A DNA stretch of 64,000 nt from Bacillota bacterium (GTDB lineage: Bacteria; Bacillota_I; Bacilli_A; Erysipelotrichales; Erysipelotrichaceae). Positions 1 to 8,786 of the stretch are shown here, piece by piece. The first letter of the stretch is position 1, and every line of letters begins with the position of its first letter. The notes beneath the pieces are model-generated. The model did not search any database and was not told the origin of the DNA. It saw nothing but the letters and a program-made list of their open reading frames with translations. The position numbers were made by a program, and so were the translations under genes. The DNA is taken from NCBI GenBank assembly GCA_023388535.1, contig JAEWFZ010000024.1:1-64000 (forward strand). Reading direction: 5' to 3'.

Positions 1-143
1 TGTATTTATCTTAAAGATGAAATTTAATTTATAACAAGATTACAAGAGCAAATGAGGTTAAAACCTCTTTCTCAGACTTATTTCCGGTTGATACCACTAA
101 AACGGAAGTAACAATAATAATTGACAAATGATAGTATTTTTAA

Positions 144-173
144 TTGACAATCTGTAAGCACTTATATTATTAT
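144..173 (+). promoter_or_regulatory. Sigma-A type promoter of the nucleoside operon
   Basis: A -35 TTGACA at 144-149 and a -10 TATTAT at 168-173 are separated by 18 bases. A second TTGACA lies at 121-126 but has no matching -10. The predicted start is near 180, about 38 bases before the first gene. Confidence 0.6.
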
Positions 174-177
174 CTAG

Positions 178-198
178 GTAGTAATGTGCGACTTACTA
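178..198. promoter_or_regulatory. Candidate operator palindrome at the nucleoside promoter
   Basis: TAGTAA at 179-184 is mirrored by TTACTA at 193-198 with 8 bases between. A second, imperfect pairing joins GTAAGCAC (154-161) and GTGCGACTTAC (186-196). Both overlap the predicted transcription start, where a repressor would act. No regulator gene is in the window, so its identity is unknown. Confidence 0.35.
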
Positions 199-217
199 TT
201 CAAAAAATGGAGTAACT

Positions 218-1111
218 ATGAAAATCTATAATTTTGGATCGCTGAACATCGATCATGTCTATGATGTTCACAATATTGTTAAAGTTGGAGAAACTATAAG
301 TTCTTTTAGTTATGAGAAATTAATTGGTGGTAAAGGATTAAACCAATCGATCGCCTTAGCCAAAGCTGGAGCTGAAGTTGTTCATCTTGGTTGTGTTGGT
401 GAAGAAGGCCGTTTTTTGTTGGATTTTTTAAAAGAAAATCAAGTTAATGTCGACTTCATAGAAATTGTAGATACGCCCACCGGCCATGCGATTATCCAAC
501 TCGATGCTATGGGTAATAATAGTATCGTCTTGTATCCTGGTGCCAATCATCAAGTTTCTAGAATGTATATCGACCAAATGTTTAATATGATAAGCAACGA
601 AGATTTAATCTTACTTCAAAATGAAATATCAAATTTAGAATATATTATCGATCGCGCCTACGAATTAGAAATACCTGTAGCTTTAAATCTAGCCCCAGTA
701 ACGGAAGCGGCCTTAGCGTTGGACTTTTCAAAAATAACCCATTTGTTGGTTAATGAAACCGAGGGCGAAGCCTTAATAGGCGAACAAGATCATCATTCTA
801 TCGGAACTAAATTATGCCAGAAATATCCTAATCTAGAGGTAGTATTGACTCTGGGTGAAAATGGTTCTATTTATTTCCATCAAAACCAGATCATTGAACA
901 AGGCATTTATAAAGCCAAGGTAGTTGATACGACCGCGGCTGGTGATACGTTTACCGGTTATTATTTAGCCTCGCGTTTGTTATCGAAGGATATTAAACAA
1001 GCACTAGCCAGTGCTGCTTGTGCCAGCAGTTTAGCCGTCGAAGTAAAAGGTGCTGCTAATTCTATTCCTATCCAATCACTCGTTATCGCTCGCTTAGACG
1101 AGACTAAATAA
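218..1111 (+). CDS. Ribokinase-type PfkB sugar kinase
   Basis: This 297-residue protein is a PfkB-family sugar kinase and probably phosphorylates ribose or a nucleoside sugar with ATP in the cytosol. The N-terminal substrate motif GGKGLNQ is at residues 37-43. The catalytic anion-hole motif TTAAGDTF is at 238-245 with the catalytic base Asp243; the AAGD form also occurs in E. coli RbsK. The length is normal for ribokinase. It is the first gene of the nucleoside operon, 11 bases before deoD, with a GGAG site 5 bases before the ATG. Two nucleoside hydrolases downstream would supply free ribose, which supports ribokinase. A nucleoside kinase of the same family remains possible. Confidence 0.85.
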   Translation: MKIYNFGSLNIDHVYDVHNIVKVGETISSFSYEKLIGGKGLNQSIALAKAGAEVVHLGCVGEEGRFLLDFLKENQVNVDFIEIVDTPTGHAIIQLDAMGNNSIVLYPGANHQVSRMYIDQMFNMISNEDLILLQNEISNLEYIIDRAYELEIPVALNLAPVTEAALALDFSKITHLLVNETEGEALIGEQDHHSIGTKLCQKYPNLEVVLTLGENGSIYFHQNQIIEQGIYKAKVVDTTAAGDTFTGYYLASRLLSKDIKQALASAACASSLAVEVKGAANSIPIQSLVIARLDETK

Positions 1112-1122
1112 AGGAGGTAATA

Positions 1123-1845
1123 ATGAGTAATATACCAACCCCTCATATTGAAGCAACAAGTCCTGATGAGATTGCTAATACCGTATTGATGCCCGGAGAT
1201 CCACTCCGTGCTAAATTCATTGCTGAGACCTATTTAACCGATGTCAAACAGTTCAACGCGGTACGCGGTATGCTTGGTTTCACCGGATATTATAAAGGCA
1301 AAAGAGTCTCGGTAATGGGCTCAGGGATGGGCATCCCTTCAGCTCTAATTTATATACATGAGCTATTTGCTTTTTATGGCGTTGAAACTATCATTCGTAT
1401 TGGTACAGCCGGTTCCAATCAAGAGTATATCGGACTTCGAGATGTCGTGGTGGCGACCGCTGCCTGCACCGATTCCAACATCAATAATGGACGCTTTGGC
1501 AAGGTTACTTTCTGTCCAACTCCAGACTTTGATTTATTGGTTGCGGCTCGCGAAAAGGCTGCAGAAATGGGGATTACCACACATTTCGGCACGGTCATTT
1601 CGGGCGATCAGTTTTACGGTGATTCCAAAAAGGAAGATCGTGAACTTTTACGTCAATATGGTGTTTTAGCCGGTGAGATGGAATCCGCTGCCTTATACAC
1701 CGAAGCCCGCCGCCTTGGAAAACGCTCGTTAGCGATGTTTACTATCAGCGACAGCATTTTGACCAAGGAAGCTGAATCTAGTAAAAAACGCGAACAAGGA
1801 TATACCCAGATGATGGAACTAGCCTTGGAAATCGCGCCTGAATAA
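1123..1845 (+). CDS. deoD: Purine nucleoside phosphorylase, DeoD type (copy 1)
   Basis: Phosphorolysis of purine (deoxy)nucleosides to base plus (deoxy)ribose-1-phosphate. The 240-residue length is typical of hexameric DeoD. Family motifs are GDPLRAKFIAE near residue 25, GSGMGIPSA near 65, GTAGS near 93, GEMESAALY near 185 (ribose-binding Met and Glu) and ISDS near 207, whose Asp protonates the base. An AAAGGAGGT site precedes the ATG. A second, clearly related copy is at 9717, so the operon carries paralogues at both ends of the transporter and hydrolase block. This copy keeps the canonical Glu-Met-Glu triad, which the second copy does not. Confidence 0.95.
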   Translation: MSNIPTPHIEATSPDEIANTVLMPGDPLRAKFIAETYLTDVKQFNAVRGMLGFTGYYKGKRVSVMGSGMGIPSALIYIHELFAFYGVETIIRIGTAGSNQEYIGLRDVVVATAACTDSNINNGRFGKVTFCPTPDFDLLVAAREKAAEMGITTHFGTVISGDQFYGDSKKEDRELLRQYGVLAGEMESAALYTEARRLGKRSLAMFTISDSILTKEAESSKKREQGYTQMMELALEIAPE

Positions 1846-1887
1846 AATTCATTTACATATCATAAAAGACAAGGAGGGTATAGATAA

Positions 1888-2964
1888 ATGAAAAAACTAT
1901 TTGCTTTACTAATGGTCTTAGTACTATTGGTATCCTGTGGACCAAAGGAAACTCCTAAGACCCCATCCACTACCGATAAGCAAGAAATTGCCTTGATGGT
2001 TGGAAGCTTAGGGGACTTATCCTTCAACGACTCTGCCAACGAAGGTATGGAAAAAGTCAAAAAAGATTTTGGTGATAAAGTCAACGTTACAGTTATTGAA
2101 TATAGCTCGGACATTACCAAAGAAGAACCAGCCTTATTAGATGCGGCAGAAGGTAAGTATGATGTGATTATCGCTTCATCTACCATGAAGACCCATCTTG
2201 AAAAACATGCTGGGGATTTCCCAGATAAGAAATTTATCATGTTCGATGAAACTATCGATTATGAAAAATTCCCATTGGATAATGTTTATTCTATCCAATA
2301 TAAAGCCAACGAAGCTTCCTATTTAGTAGGTTTTGTTGGGGCTAAAATGTCTAAAACTGGAGTCCTTGGATTCTTAGGTGGTATGGACTTAACCATCATC
2401 AACGACTTCCTTCTTGGTTACATTGAAGGGGCTCAAGCGGCTAATCCAGATGTTAAAATTATGCATTCATTTGCCGGTTCATGGTCTGAGCCAGCCAAAG
2501 GTAAAGAGCAATCTATCGCCATGGTTGGTAAGAATGCCGATGTTATTTTTGGTGTCGCCGGTGGTACCGGAATGGGCGCTATTGAACTAGCCGCTGAACG
2601 AAACTTTTATGCTATCGGTGTAGATAGTGACCAAGCGGTTATTCTAAACGCTCAGGGTAAAGGAAATCTATCCGATGTTATTTTAACTTCAGCGCTGAAG
2701 AACGTTGGCGATTCCCTCTATCGTGCCATTGACTTATATCTGAAGGGCGAACTTAAATTCGGTGAAGCTGAAGTTCTTGGAATTAAAGAAAACGGAGTTG
2801 GACTTGCGATTAATGAATATTACGAAAAGCTAGTTCCTCAAGAAATTCGTGATGAAGCTGAAGCACTAAGAGTTAAAGTTGTCAACGGAGAAATTAATAT
2901 CTCCTCAGCTTACGGTAAGACCACAGAAGAGATTGACGAAATCCGAAAAGCGGTTCAACCATAA
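1888..2964 (+). CDS. BMP-family nucleoside-binding lipoprotein
   Basis: Substrate-binding lipoprotein of a nucleoside ABC importer. A signal peptide ends in a lipobox LLVSC, with Cys17 the predicted lipidated residue, followed by a Thr/Pro/Lys-rich linker to about residue 33. The mature part has features of the Bmp/Med family (PnrA, BmpA): LMVGSLGDLSFND at its start, and GVAGGTGMGAIELA and IGVDSDQA in the second lobe. At 358 residues it has normal length. It has a strong AAGGAGGGT site. It is separated from the ATPase gene by a terminator-like hairpin, which would allow more binding protein than transporter to be made. Confidence 0.92.
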   Translation: MKKLFALLMVLVLLVSCGPKETPKTPSTTDKQEIALMVGSLGDLSFNDSANEGMEKVKKDFGDKVNVTVIEYSSDITKEEPALLDAAEGKYDVIIASSTMKTHLEKHAGDFPDKKFIMFDETIDYEKFPLDNVYSIQYKANEASYLVGFVGAKMSKTGVLGFLGGMDLTIINDFLLGYIEGAQAANPDVKIMHSFAGSWSEPAKGKEQSIAMVGKNADVIFGVAGGTGMGAIELAAERNFYAIGVDSDQAVILNAQGKGNLSDVILTSALKNVGDSLYRAIDLYLKGELKFGEAEVLGIKENGVGLAINEYYEKLVPQEIRDEAEALRVKVVNGEINISSAYGKTTEEIDEIRKAVQP

Positions 2965-2976
2965 ACAATGACTCTG

Positions 2977-3012
2977 AATAAGCATTGTGCTTCCTGCACA
3001 ATGCTTATTTTT
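2977..3012 (+). terminator. Strong hairpin with T-run between binding protein and ATPase
   Basis: A perfect 14-bp stem (2977-2990 with 2996-3009), a 5-base loop and five Ts. No new promoter is evident before the ATPase gene at 3033, so this is best read as a partial intra-operon terminator or 3' stabiliser for the lipoprotein message. Confidence 0.75.
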
Positions 3013-3032
3013 AAAAGAAACAGGAGAGTAAT

Positions 3033-4589
3033 ATGTCCAATCCAGGATTTTTAGAAATGCGGGATATTGTCAAAGTCTATCCAAATGGGGTAATTGCGAA
3101 CGACAATGTCCAGCTAAAATGTGAAAAAGGTGAAATTCACGCCCTAATGGGTGAGAATGGTGCCGGAAAATCAACATTAATGAAAATTTTATTTGGAATC
3201 GAACAACCAACCTCCGGATCTATATTTTTCAAAGGTGAAGAAATCACCATCAAAAGTCCGCTCGATGCGATTGACAAGGGCATCGGAATGGTTCATCAAC
3301 ACTTTATGTTAGATGAAAACTTAACGGTAACCGAGAATATTATCTTGGGTATGGAACCTAAGAAAGGCTTAAGACTGGACTACAAAAAAGCACGAGAGAT
3401 GGTCCTCGAGATCTCGGAAAAATATAATCTGAGAGTGGATCCGGATCGATTAATATCCGATTTGGATGTTGGTAGAAAACAAAAGGTTGAGATTCTGAAA
3501 TCATTAATACGTGGGGCTGAAGTGTTAATCTTAGACGAACCCACAGCTGTTTTAACCCCTCAAGAAACCGAAGAACTATTCGCACAATTAAAAGTACTGC
3601 GCGACGATGGTCATACCATTATTTTTATATCCCACAAATTAAACGAAATCAGTGAAATTTGCTCTAAAGCTTCGGTCATGAGAAACGGTAAATACGTTGG
3701 CTCTCGAGATTTAGAAGAAGTTACGATGGCCGAACTTTCAAGAATGATGGTCGGCAGAGATGTTGTTCGAGAAGTTGAGAAACAACACGCGAATCCTAAA
3801 GAGGTTGTCCTTCAAGTAAATAATTTAAGTGTTGTGAACGATGAATTGAAGAAAGTTGTCAACAACGTATCCTTCAAGGTTCGTCAGGGCGAGATTCTAG
3901 GGATTGCTGGTGTAGAAGGTAATGGTCAACGTGAAATTATCGACTGCATAACCGGTTTAAGATCAGAATACGATGGAAATCTTATTTTATTAAATAATGA
4001 ATATGATAAGAAAGCACCAGTTAAACAGGTGCGAGGGCTAGGCTTATACCATATTCCTGAGGATCGATTAACCTATGGAGTTATGAGTGAAGCAACCATT
4101 GTCGATAATTTGATTGCTAATATCTATAATCGTTCCGAATATAAAAAAGGAGTCTTTATTGACTATCCAAAATTAAACCAGCTAGCCGATCAATTAATCG
4201 ATAAATATCAAGTCAAAACCGACAGTAAATTCACCCCAGTTCGCATGCTTTCGGGTGGTAATATGCAGAAAGTGGTCGCCGCCCGAGAAATGCATGGTGA
4301 ACCCAAACTATTAGTGGCCGATCAGCCAACTCGAGGGATTGATGTCGGTACCGCCTCTTTTATGCACGACCAAATTGTACAAATGCGTGATCGCGATGTT
4401 GCTATTTTATTGTCATCGGCTGATATCAATGAAGTGTTAGAATTATCCGATAGTTTAGTGGTTATGTATGAGGGTGAAATTGTCGCTTATTTTGATGATA
4501 CCAAAGGTATTACCGAAGAAGAATTAGGTTTGTATATGCTCGGTCTAAATAAGATGGATCTTGAGAAAATAAAGGAGGTAGCCGCATGA
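3033..4589 (+). CDS. Nucleoside ABC importer, double ATPase subunit
   Basis: 518 residues with two ABC ATPase domains in one chain, as in RbsA, PnrC-like and NupO/YufO proteins. The first Walker A is GENGAGKS at 40-47. The second domain has a degenerate P-loop, GVEGNGQRE, near 294-302, as is usual for the second site in this family, and the signature LSGGNMQKVV near 408. It energises the two permeases that follow; its stop overlaps the first permease start (4586-4589). Together with the BMP lipoprotein it forms a complete nucleoside importer. The family assignment is firm; the exact substrate is inferred from neighbours. Confidence 0.92.
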   Translation: MSNPGFLEMRDIVKVYPNGVIANDNVQLKCEKGEIHALMGENGAGKSTLMKILFGIEQPTSGSIFFKGEEITIKSPLDAIDKGIGMVHQHFMLDENLTVTENIILGMEPKKGLRLDYKKAREMVLEISEKYNLRVDPDRLISDLDVGRKQKVEILKSLIRGAEVLILDEPTAVLTPQETEELFAQLKVLRDDGHTIIFISHKLNEISEICSKASVMRNGKYVGSRDLEEVTMAELSRMMVGRDVVREVEKQHANPKEVVLQVNNLSVVNDELKKVVNNVSFKVRQGEILGIAGVEGNGQREIIDCITGLRSEYDGNLILLNNEYDKKAPVKQVRGLGLYHIPEDRLTYGVMSEATIVDNLIANIYNRSEYKKGVFIDYPKLNQLADQLIDKYQVKTDSKFTPVRMLSGGNMQKVVAAREMHGEPKLLVADQPTRGIDVGTASFMHDQIVQMRDRDVAILLSSADINEVLELSDSLVVMYEGEIVAYFDDTKGITEEELGLYMLGLNKMDLEKIKEVAA

Positions 4590-5710
4590 GTCAAAAATTG
4601 ATTAATCAACAAGATGCTACTCGTAAAAAAGTTAAACAGATAGAATCAAGATTTGAAATCTATCGTACCGCTCTAGCCATCTTGATTTCGTTATCTTTGG
4701 TCTTTGTGGTCATGTTCTTTACCTCTAAAGATCCGGTCAACGCCATGACCTTGTTACTAATTGGGCCTTTAACCAACCTAAGACAATTTGGAAACGTCAT
4801 TTTGACCATGATTCCAATCATGTTTACCGGTTTAGCGATAACTATTGTCTTTAAAACGAAACGCTTCAACCTAGCGGCTGATGGCGCTTTCTACTTAGGT
4901 ATGATGGTGGCTTCCATTGTTGGTATTACTGCTCCATTTCCACCTTTGATATCGATAATAGTGGCTATGATCGCAGGGTTTGCGGTTGGGGCCTTGCTGG
5001 GCTTTATTCCTGCCATCTTGAACCGTTTCGCTAACGCTTCAGAATTAGTAATTTCCTTAATGCAAAACTATGTGGTTGGACATTTCGTCTTGTATTTGTT
5101 TATTAATGTTTATCGCAATCCTGGGTCCTCTGCGTTGGAAACTTTTCCTTTAAAGCCAGGCGTGAATCTAGGTATCTTAGCTCGTTTTGGTCGGGTTAAT
5201 ATCCACTGGGGATTGATTATTGGATTGATTCTTATCATCATTTCCTATTTAGTTATCTATCGTACGAAATTTGGCTATGCTTTAAGAACTACCGGTTCTA
5301 ACGAAAAGTTCGCCAAGTATACAGGACTCAATACACCAATTATCATTATGGTTACCCAAGTAATCGGAACAGGTATTGCCGGTCTTGGTGGGGCGGTAGA
5401 GATATTGGGACGTTATTCTACGTTTAAATTTATGAAATCACCCGGTTTTGGATTTGACGGGATTCTGATTTCGATTCTGGCGAAGAATAATCCGCTCTAC
5501 GTACCTTTGTCAGCCTTTTTCTTAGCTTATATTCGTACTGGAGCTGATATGGTTAATCTTCAAACCGACGTTCCGGCTGAAATTATTTTCTTAGTTCAGG
5601 CAACGATTATTCTCTTAATATCTGCTAAATCCTTCCTTAACAAATGGAAACAACGTTCCATTGTTAAAGGTTCCATTGAATCTGCAACGGCAGTAGAGGG
5701 AGAACAATAA
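4586..5710 (+). CDS. Nucleoside ABC importer permease 1 (YufP/NupP-like)
   Basis: 374 residues with about ten hydrophobic segments and a short charged N-terminal tail. It belongs to the branched-chain-permease-like family that pairs with BMP-type binding proteins. The segment NEKFAKYTGLNT lies in the cytoplasmic loop that usually contacts the ATPase. Its start overlaps the ATPase stop and its stop overlaps the next permease start, so translation of the three is coupled. Confidence 0.9.
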   Translation: MSQKLINQQDATRKKVKQIESRFEIYRTALAILISLSLVFVVMFFTSKDPVNAMTLLLIGPLTNLRQFGNVILTMIPIMFTGLAITIVFKTKRFNLAADGAFYLGMMVASIVGITAPFPPLISIIVAMIAGFAVGALLGFIPAILNRFANASELVISLMQNYVVGHFVLYLFINVYRNPGSSALETFPLKPGVNLGILARFGRVNIHWGLIIGLILIIISYLVIYRTKFGYALRTTGSNEKFAKYTGLNTPIIIMVTQVIGTGIAGLGGAVEILGRYSTFKFMKSPGFGFDGILISILAKNNPLYVPLSAFFLAYIRTGADMVNLQTDVPAEIIFLVQATIILLISAKSFLNKWKQRSIVKGSIESATAVEGEQ

Positions 5711-6654
5711 TGGAATTTCTAGAAATTTTTGCTAACGCTAATTTTTGGTCGGCCGTAATTCGAGGCACGACACCAATATTATTGGTTGCTCTTGCGGCTT
5801 TATTAGCGACTCGCTGCGGCATCACCAACATGGCGTTAGAAGGTATTATGTTGTTTTCAGCGCTCTTTGCAGTTATCGCTTCAGCGATGTTGCAATCGGT
5901 TTGGGCTGGAGTTCTGGCGGCCATCGCCACCGGTGTTTTGATCTCACTCTTCCTCGCTTATTTTAAGCTCAATTTAAAAACGGATGAATTACTCGCTTCG
6001 ATTGCGGTAAACTTACTAGCCACCGGAATGACGGTATTTATCCTTTCGATTATTGCTGGAAGTAAAAATAACTCAGCAGCCTTAAATAGTAAACTAATTC
6101 CAGTTGTGGAACTACCTTTCTTAGAAGGCATTCCTTGGTTACATCAAGTTTTTTCTAATCATAGTATTCTTGTTTATGTCGCTTTACTGTTGGTGGCTTT
6201 GACCCATTTCATACTCTTTAAAACCCCGCTCGGTTTGAGAATTCGTTCCGTTGGTAGTAATGAACATGCGGCTGAATCAGTAGGAGTCTTTGTTCACAAG
6301 ACGCGCTATATTGCGATGGCACTATCGGGAGTCTTGGTGGGCTTAGCTGGTGCTTTCATGTCGATGTCCTATATGAATATGTTTGTTGCTGGAATGTCAG
6401 GAGGACGTGGTTTTATTGGTTTAGCTTCTTCTAATATCGGTGGAAGAACACCAATAGGTGCCTTGTTTGCTTCGTTATTGTTTGGTTTCTTCGATGCTTT
6501 AGGTTACAATCTGACCCGGTTTTTACCAGCGGATATTATCTTTATGATTCCATTCATTGCCACCATTATCATGTATAGTCTCTATACGTATCGAGCGATG
6601 GACAAGAAAAAACGTATGGCTAAGAAACTACTTGCGGAGAAATCTGATACCTAA
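5710..6654 (+). CDS. Nucleoside ABC importer permease 2 (YufQ/NupQ-like)
   Basis: 314 residues, about eight to nine hydrophobic segments; the smaller partner permease of the importer. Hallmarks are TRCGITNMALEGIMLF near the N-terminus and VGSNEHAAESVGV in the coupling loop. It has a lysine-rich cytoplasmic C-terminus (DKKKRMAKK). It overlaps the previous gene by one base (TAATG), which indicates translational coupling. Confidence 0.9.
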   Translation: MEFLEIFANANFWSAVIRGTTPILLVALAALLATRCGITNMALEGIMLFSALFAVIASAMLQSVWAGVLAAIATGVLISLFLAYFKLNLKTDELLASIAVNLLATGMTVFILSIIAGSKNNSAALNSKLIPVVELPFLEGIPWLHQVFSNHSILVYVALLLVALTHFILFKTPLGLRIRSVGSNEHAAESVGVFVHKTRYIAMALSGVLVGLAGAFMSMSYMNMFVAGMSGGRGFIGLASSNIGGRTPIGALFASLLFGFFDALGYNLTRFLPADIIFMIPFIATIIMYSLYTYRAMDKKKRMAKKLLAEKSDT

Positions 6655-6656
6655 AT

Positions 6657-7853
6657 ATGATCAGAGCTCTTAAGAAGATACCCTATCCAAAAGCAATTGC
6701 TGTAAGTTATGGAGCCATGTTTGTCGAAGGCTCATTAACCACTATTATGGTTGGTTTGATGAGCGTTTTGGCCTTGAAATTTGGAAAAACAAATGGAGAT
6801 ATTGCGACCTTATTATCTTTTAAAAGTTTTGGTACCTTATCAGTTTTGTTTTTCTCAGGAAAATTTTCCGATAAATATGGTCGTAAATTGCCGATACTTT
6901 CGGGCTCACTTTTGTTCATGGTATTCATCCTCGGTTTTATATTTACCGATAATTACCTCTTGGCTTCGTTATTTGCTTTTGCTGGAGGAGTTGCTCATGG
7001 TTTGATGGATACGCCAGGGATGTCACTATTATTTGACGCATTTTCTGGCAATACCGGACCAGCGATGAGCTTAGTGCAAGTCTTTTTCGCCAGCGGTGGG
7101 GTAATGACGACCTTATTGTCTTCGTTGTTTATTCGTAATCAATGGGATTATCGTTTGATTTTCTTACTGATTCTAGTCGTCAATACAGCGTTATTTATAT
7201 TGGCTCTAAAAGCTAAATTTCCACCACTTTCAGGCAAAGTTGAAATGAAAACAGAGCGCACACCATTTAAACGAAAACCAACCTTTTTGCGAGAAGGCTT
7301 TTTACTTTTGCTTAATACCTTGATCTATTCAAGCTTTCATGCGGTTATCTCGACTTGGCTACCAACCTATGTTTTGGAGCTTAAAGGTTTTCTTTTGGCG
7401 GATTCGGTAGTTACTTTGTCCATTTATCAAACTGGAGCGATTAGTGGTTCTTTGTTTTTCGCGGTCTTATTACGAAAGCTTCATAGTACCGTTTTGATCG
7501 CGATTAATCCGCTGCTTTGTACAATAACCATGGTAGGTTTACTAATCTTGAAGCCAAGCTTTCTTATCTTGGTTTGTATATTTATTATGGGGTTTCTGAT
7601 GGGTTCGTTTTTCTCACTAAATATTAATATGGGTGGGGAACTTTTCTATGATCGAGCCGGATCAGCAACCGGTGCCATAGCTAGTGCCAGTATGATGGGC
7701 AGTACCATCATCATTTGGGCAAGTGGACAATTAATTTCTAAGGTCGGTGTTAGTAATTTGTTTTTGTTTAGTTTTAGCTTGTTGATCATACTTTCAGTGT
7801 TAACCAACCTTTTTAGAATCCATTATAAAAAGCTGTTAGCCAAAGGGGGATAA
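6657..7853 (+). CDS. MFS transporter, probably for nucleoside or sugar
   Basis: 398 residues with about twelve hydrophobic segments and the MFS loop motif after helix 2 (GKFSDKYGRKLP), followed by a long basic central loop (about 195-215). It begins three bases after the permease stop inside the nucleoside operon, so a role in uptake of nucleosides, or export of a product such as base or ribose, is likely. The substrate cannot be read from the sequence. No obvious Shine-Dalgarno site precedes the ATG, so it may depend on coupling. Confidence 0.8.
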   Translation: MIRALKKIPYPKAIAVSYGAMFVEGSLTTIMVGLMSVLALKFGKTNGDIATLLSFKSFGTLSVLFFSGKFSDKYGRKLPILSGSLLFMVFILGFIFTDNYLLASLFAFAGGVAHGLMDTPGMSLLFDAFSGNTGPAMSLVQVFFASGGVMTTLLSSLFIRNQWDYRLIFLLILVVNTALFILALKAKFPPLSGKVEMKTERTPFKRKPTFLREGFLLLLNTLIYSSFHAVISTWLPTYVLELKGFLLADSVVTLSIYQTGAISGSLFFAVLLRKLHSTVLIAINPLLCTITMVGLLILKPSFLILVCIFIMGFLMGSFFSLNINMGGELFYDRAGSATGAIASASMMGSTIIIWASGQLISKVGVSNLFLFSFSLLIILSVLTNLFRIHYKKLLAKGG

Positions 7854-7856
7854 ATT

Positions 7857-8786
7857 ATGCGTAAGCGAAAAGTGTTAATGGACTGTGATCCTGGTATTGA
7901 TGATGCGTTTGCTATTGTTGCGGCGCTAAGAGAACCTAGTTTTGAAGTTCTTGGTATTCATACCGTTTCCGGTAATGTTTCGGTGGAACATACAACCCGA
8001 AATACGCAAGGACTTTTGTACTTGCTAAATAGCAAAGTACCCATTTATAAAGGGGCTGATCGACCCTTAGCTTTAGATCCGATATATGCTGGTAATGTCC
8101 ATGGAGAAAATGGATTTGCTGGATATCAGTTTGCCGATCAGCAACTAAATCCAATTTCCAATTTAACCTCTTTAGAAGGCTATTACCAGACCCTTTCTCA
8201 AAGTCGCGAAGCGATAACAATCATCGCCACTGGACCGCTCACTAACCTTGGTCTACTCATTAAATCTTATCCTCAATTGATAGAAAAGATTGAAGCTATT
8301 TCTTTGATGGGTGGTGGTTTGAAAGGTGGAAATATTACCATTGCGGGGGAGTTTAATTTCTATGTGGATCCTCATGCCGCAAAAATTGTTTTTGAGTCGG
8401 GGATTCCAATAATCATGGCTGGCCTTGATGTTACGGAAAAAGCACGTTTTTATGAAGAGGATCTTCAATACGTCAACCAACATTACGGTGAAGTAGGAAA
8501 ACTACTTTATCAAATTGCCCAACCAAGTATAACCGTCAGCCAACGCTATGGTATTGGTCGTTGCATCGCGCCTAACGATGTTGTCTCGGTCTTGGCGTTA
8601 ACCGATGAAGCGCTCTTTCACGCAAAAACTCATGAAATACATATTTTAACCGATGGGGAAGGTCGCGGCATGAGCGTATCCAATACCCGATTACGCGACA
8701 AAATCAAACCAAATTCGGTGGTTCTAAACGATGTCGATGTAGATGCGTTTAGAAAGACCTTACTTAAAAAAATAGGAGGTAGTTAA
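7857..8786 (+). CDS. Nucleoside hydrolase, IUNH family (copy 1)
   Basis: Hydrolyses the N-glycosidic bond of (purine or pyrimidine) ribonucleosides to base plus ribose. The calcium-binding aspartate cluster DCDPGIDD is at residues 9-16; GPLTNL near 124, MGGG near 144 and EFNFYVDPHAA near 160 complete the active site. Length of 309 is typical of the family. An adjacent paralogue follows directly (stop and start three bases apart). The specificity-determining C-terminal part differs between the two, suggesting a division between nucleoside types, but this cannot be assigned by eye. Confidence 0.93.
   Translation: MRKRKVLMDCDPGIDDAFAIVAALREPSFEVLGIHTVSGNVSVEHTTRNTQGLLYLLNSKVPIYKGADRPLALDPIYAGNVHGENGFAGYQFADQQLNPISNLTSLEGYYQTLSQSREAITIIATGPLTNLGLLIKSYPQLIEKIEAISLMGGGLKGGNITIAGEFNFYVDPHAAKIVFESGIPIIMAGLDVTEKARFYEEDLQYVNQHYGEVGKLLYQIAQPSITVSQRYGIGRCIAPNDVVSVLALTDEALFHAKTHEIHILTDGEGRGMSVSNTRLRDKIKPNSVVLNDVDVDAFRKTLLKKIGGS

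Noticed and set aside
1..217. Purine or 2'-deoxyguanosine riboswitch before the nucleoside operon
   Set aside because: No conserved purine aptamer core; only small hairpins (GAGGTT/AACCTC near 54-67, TTCCG/CGGAA near 80-106) are seen, and the likely promoter lies downstream of them.
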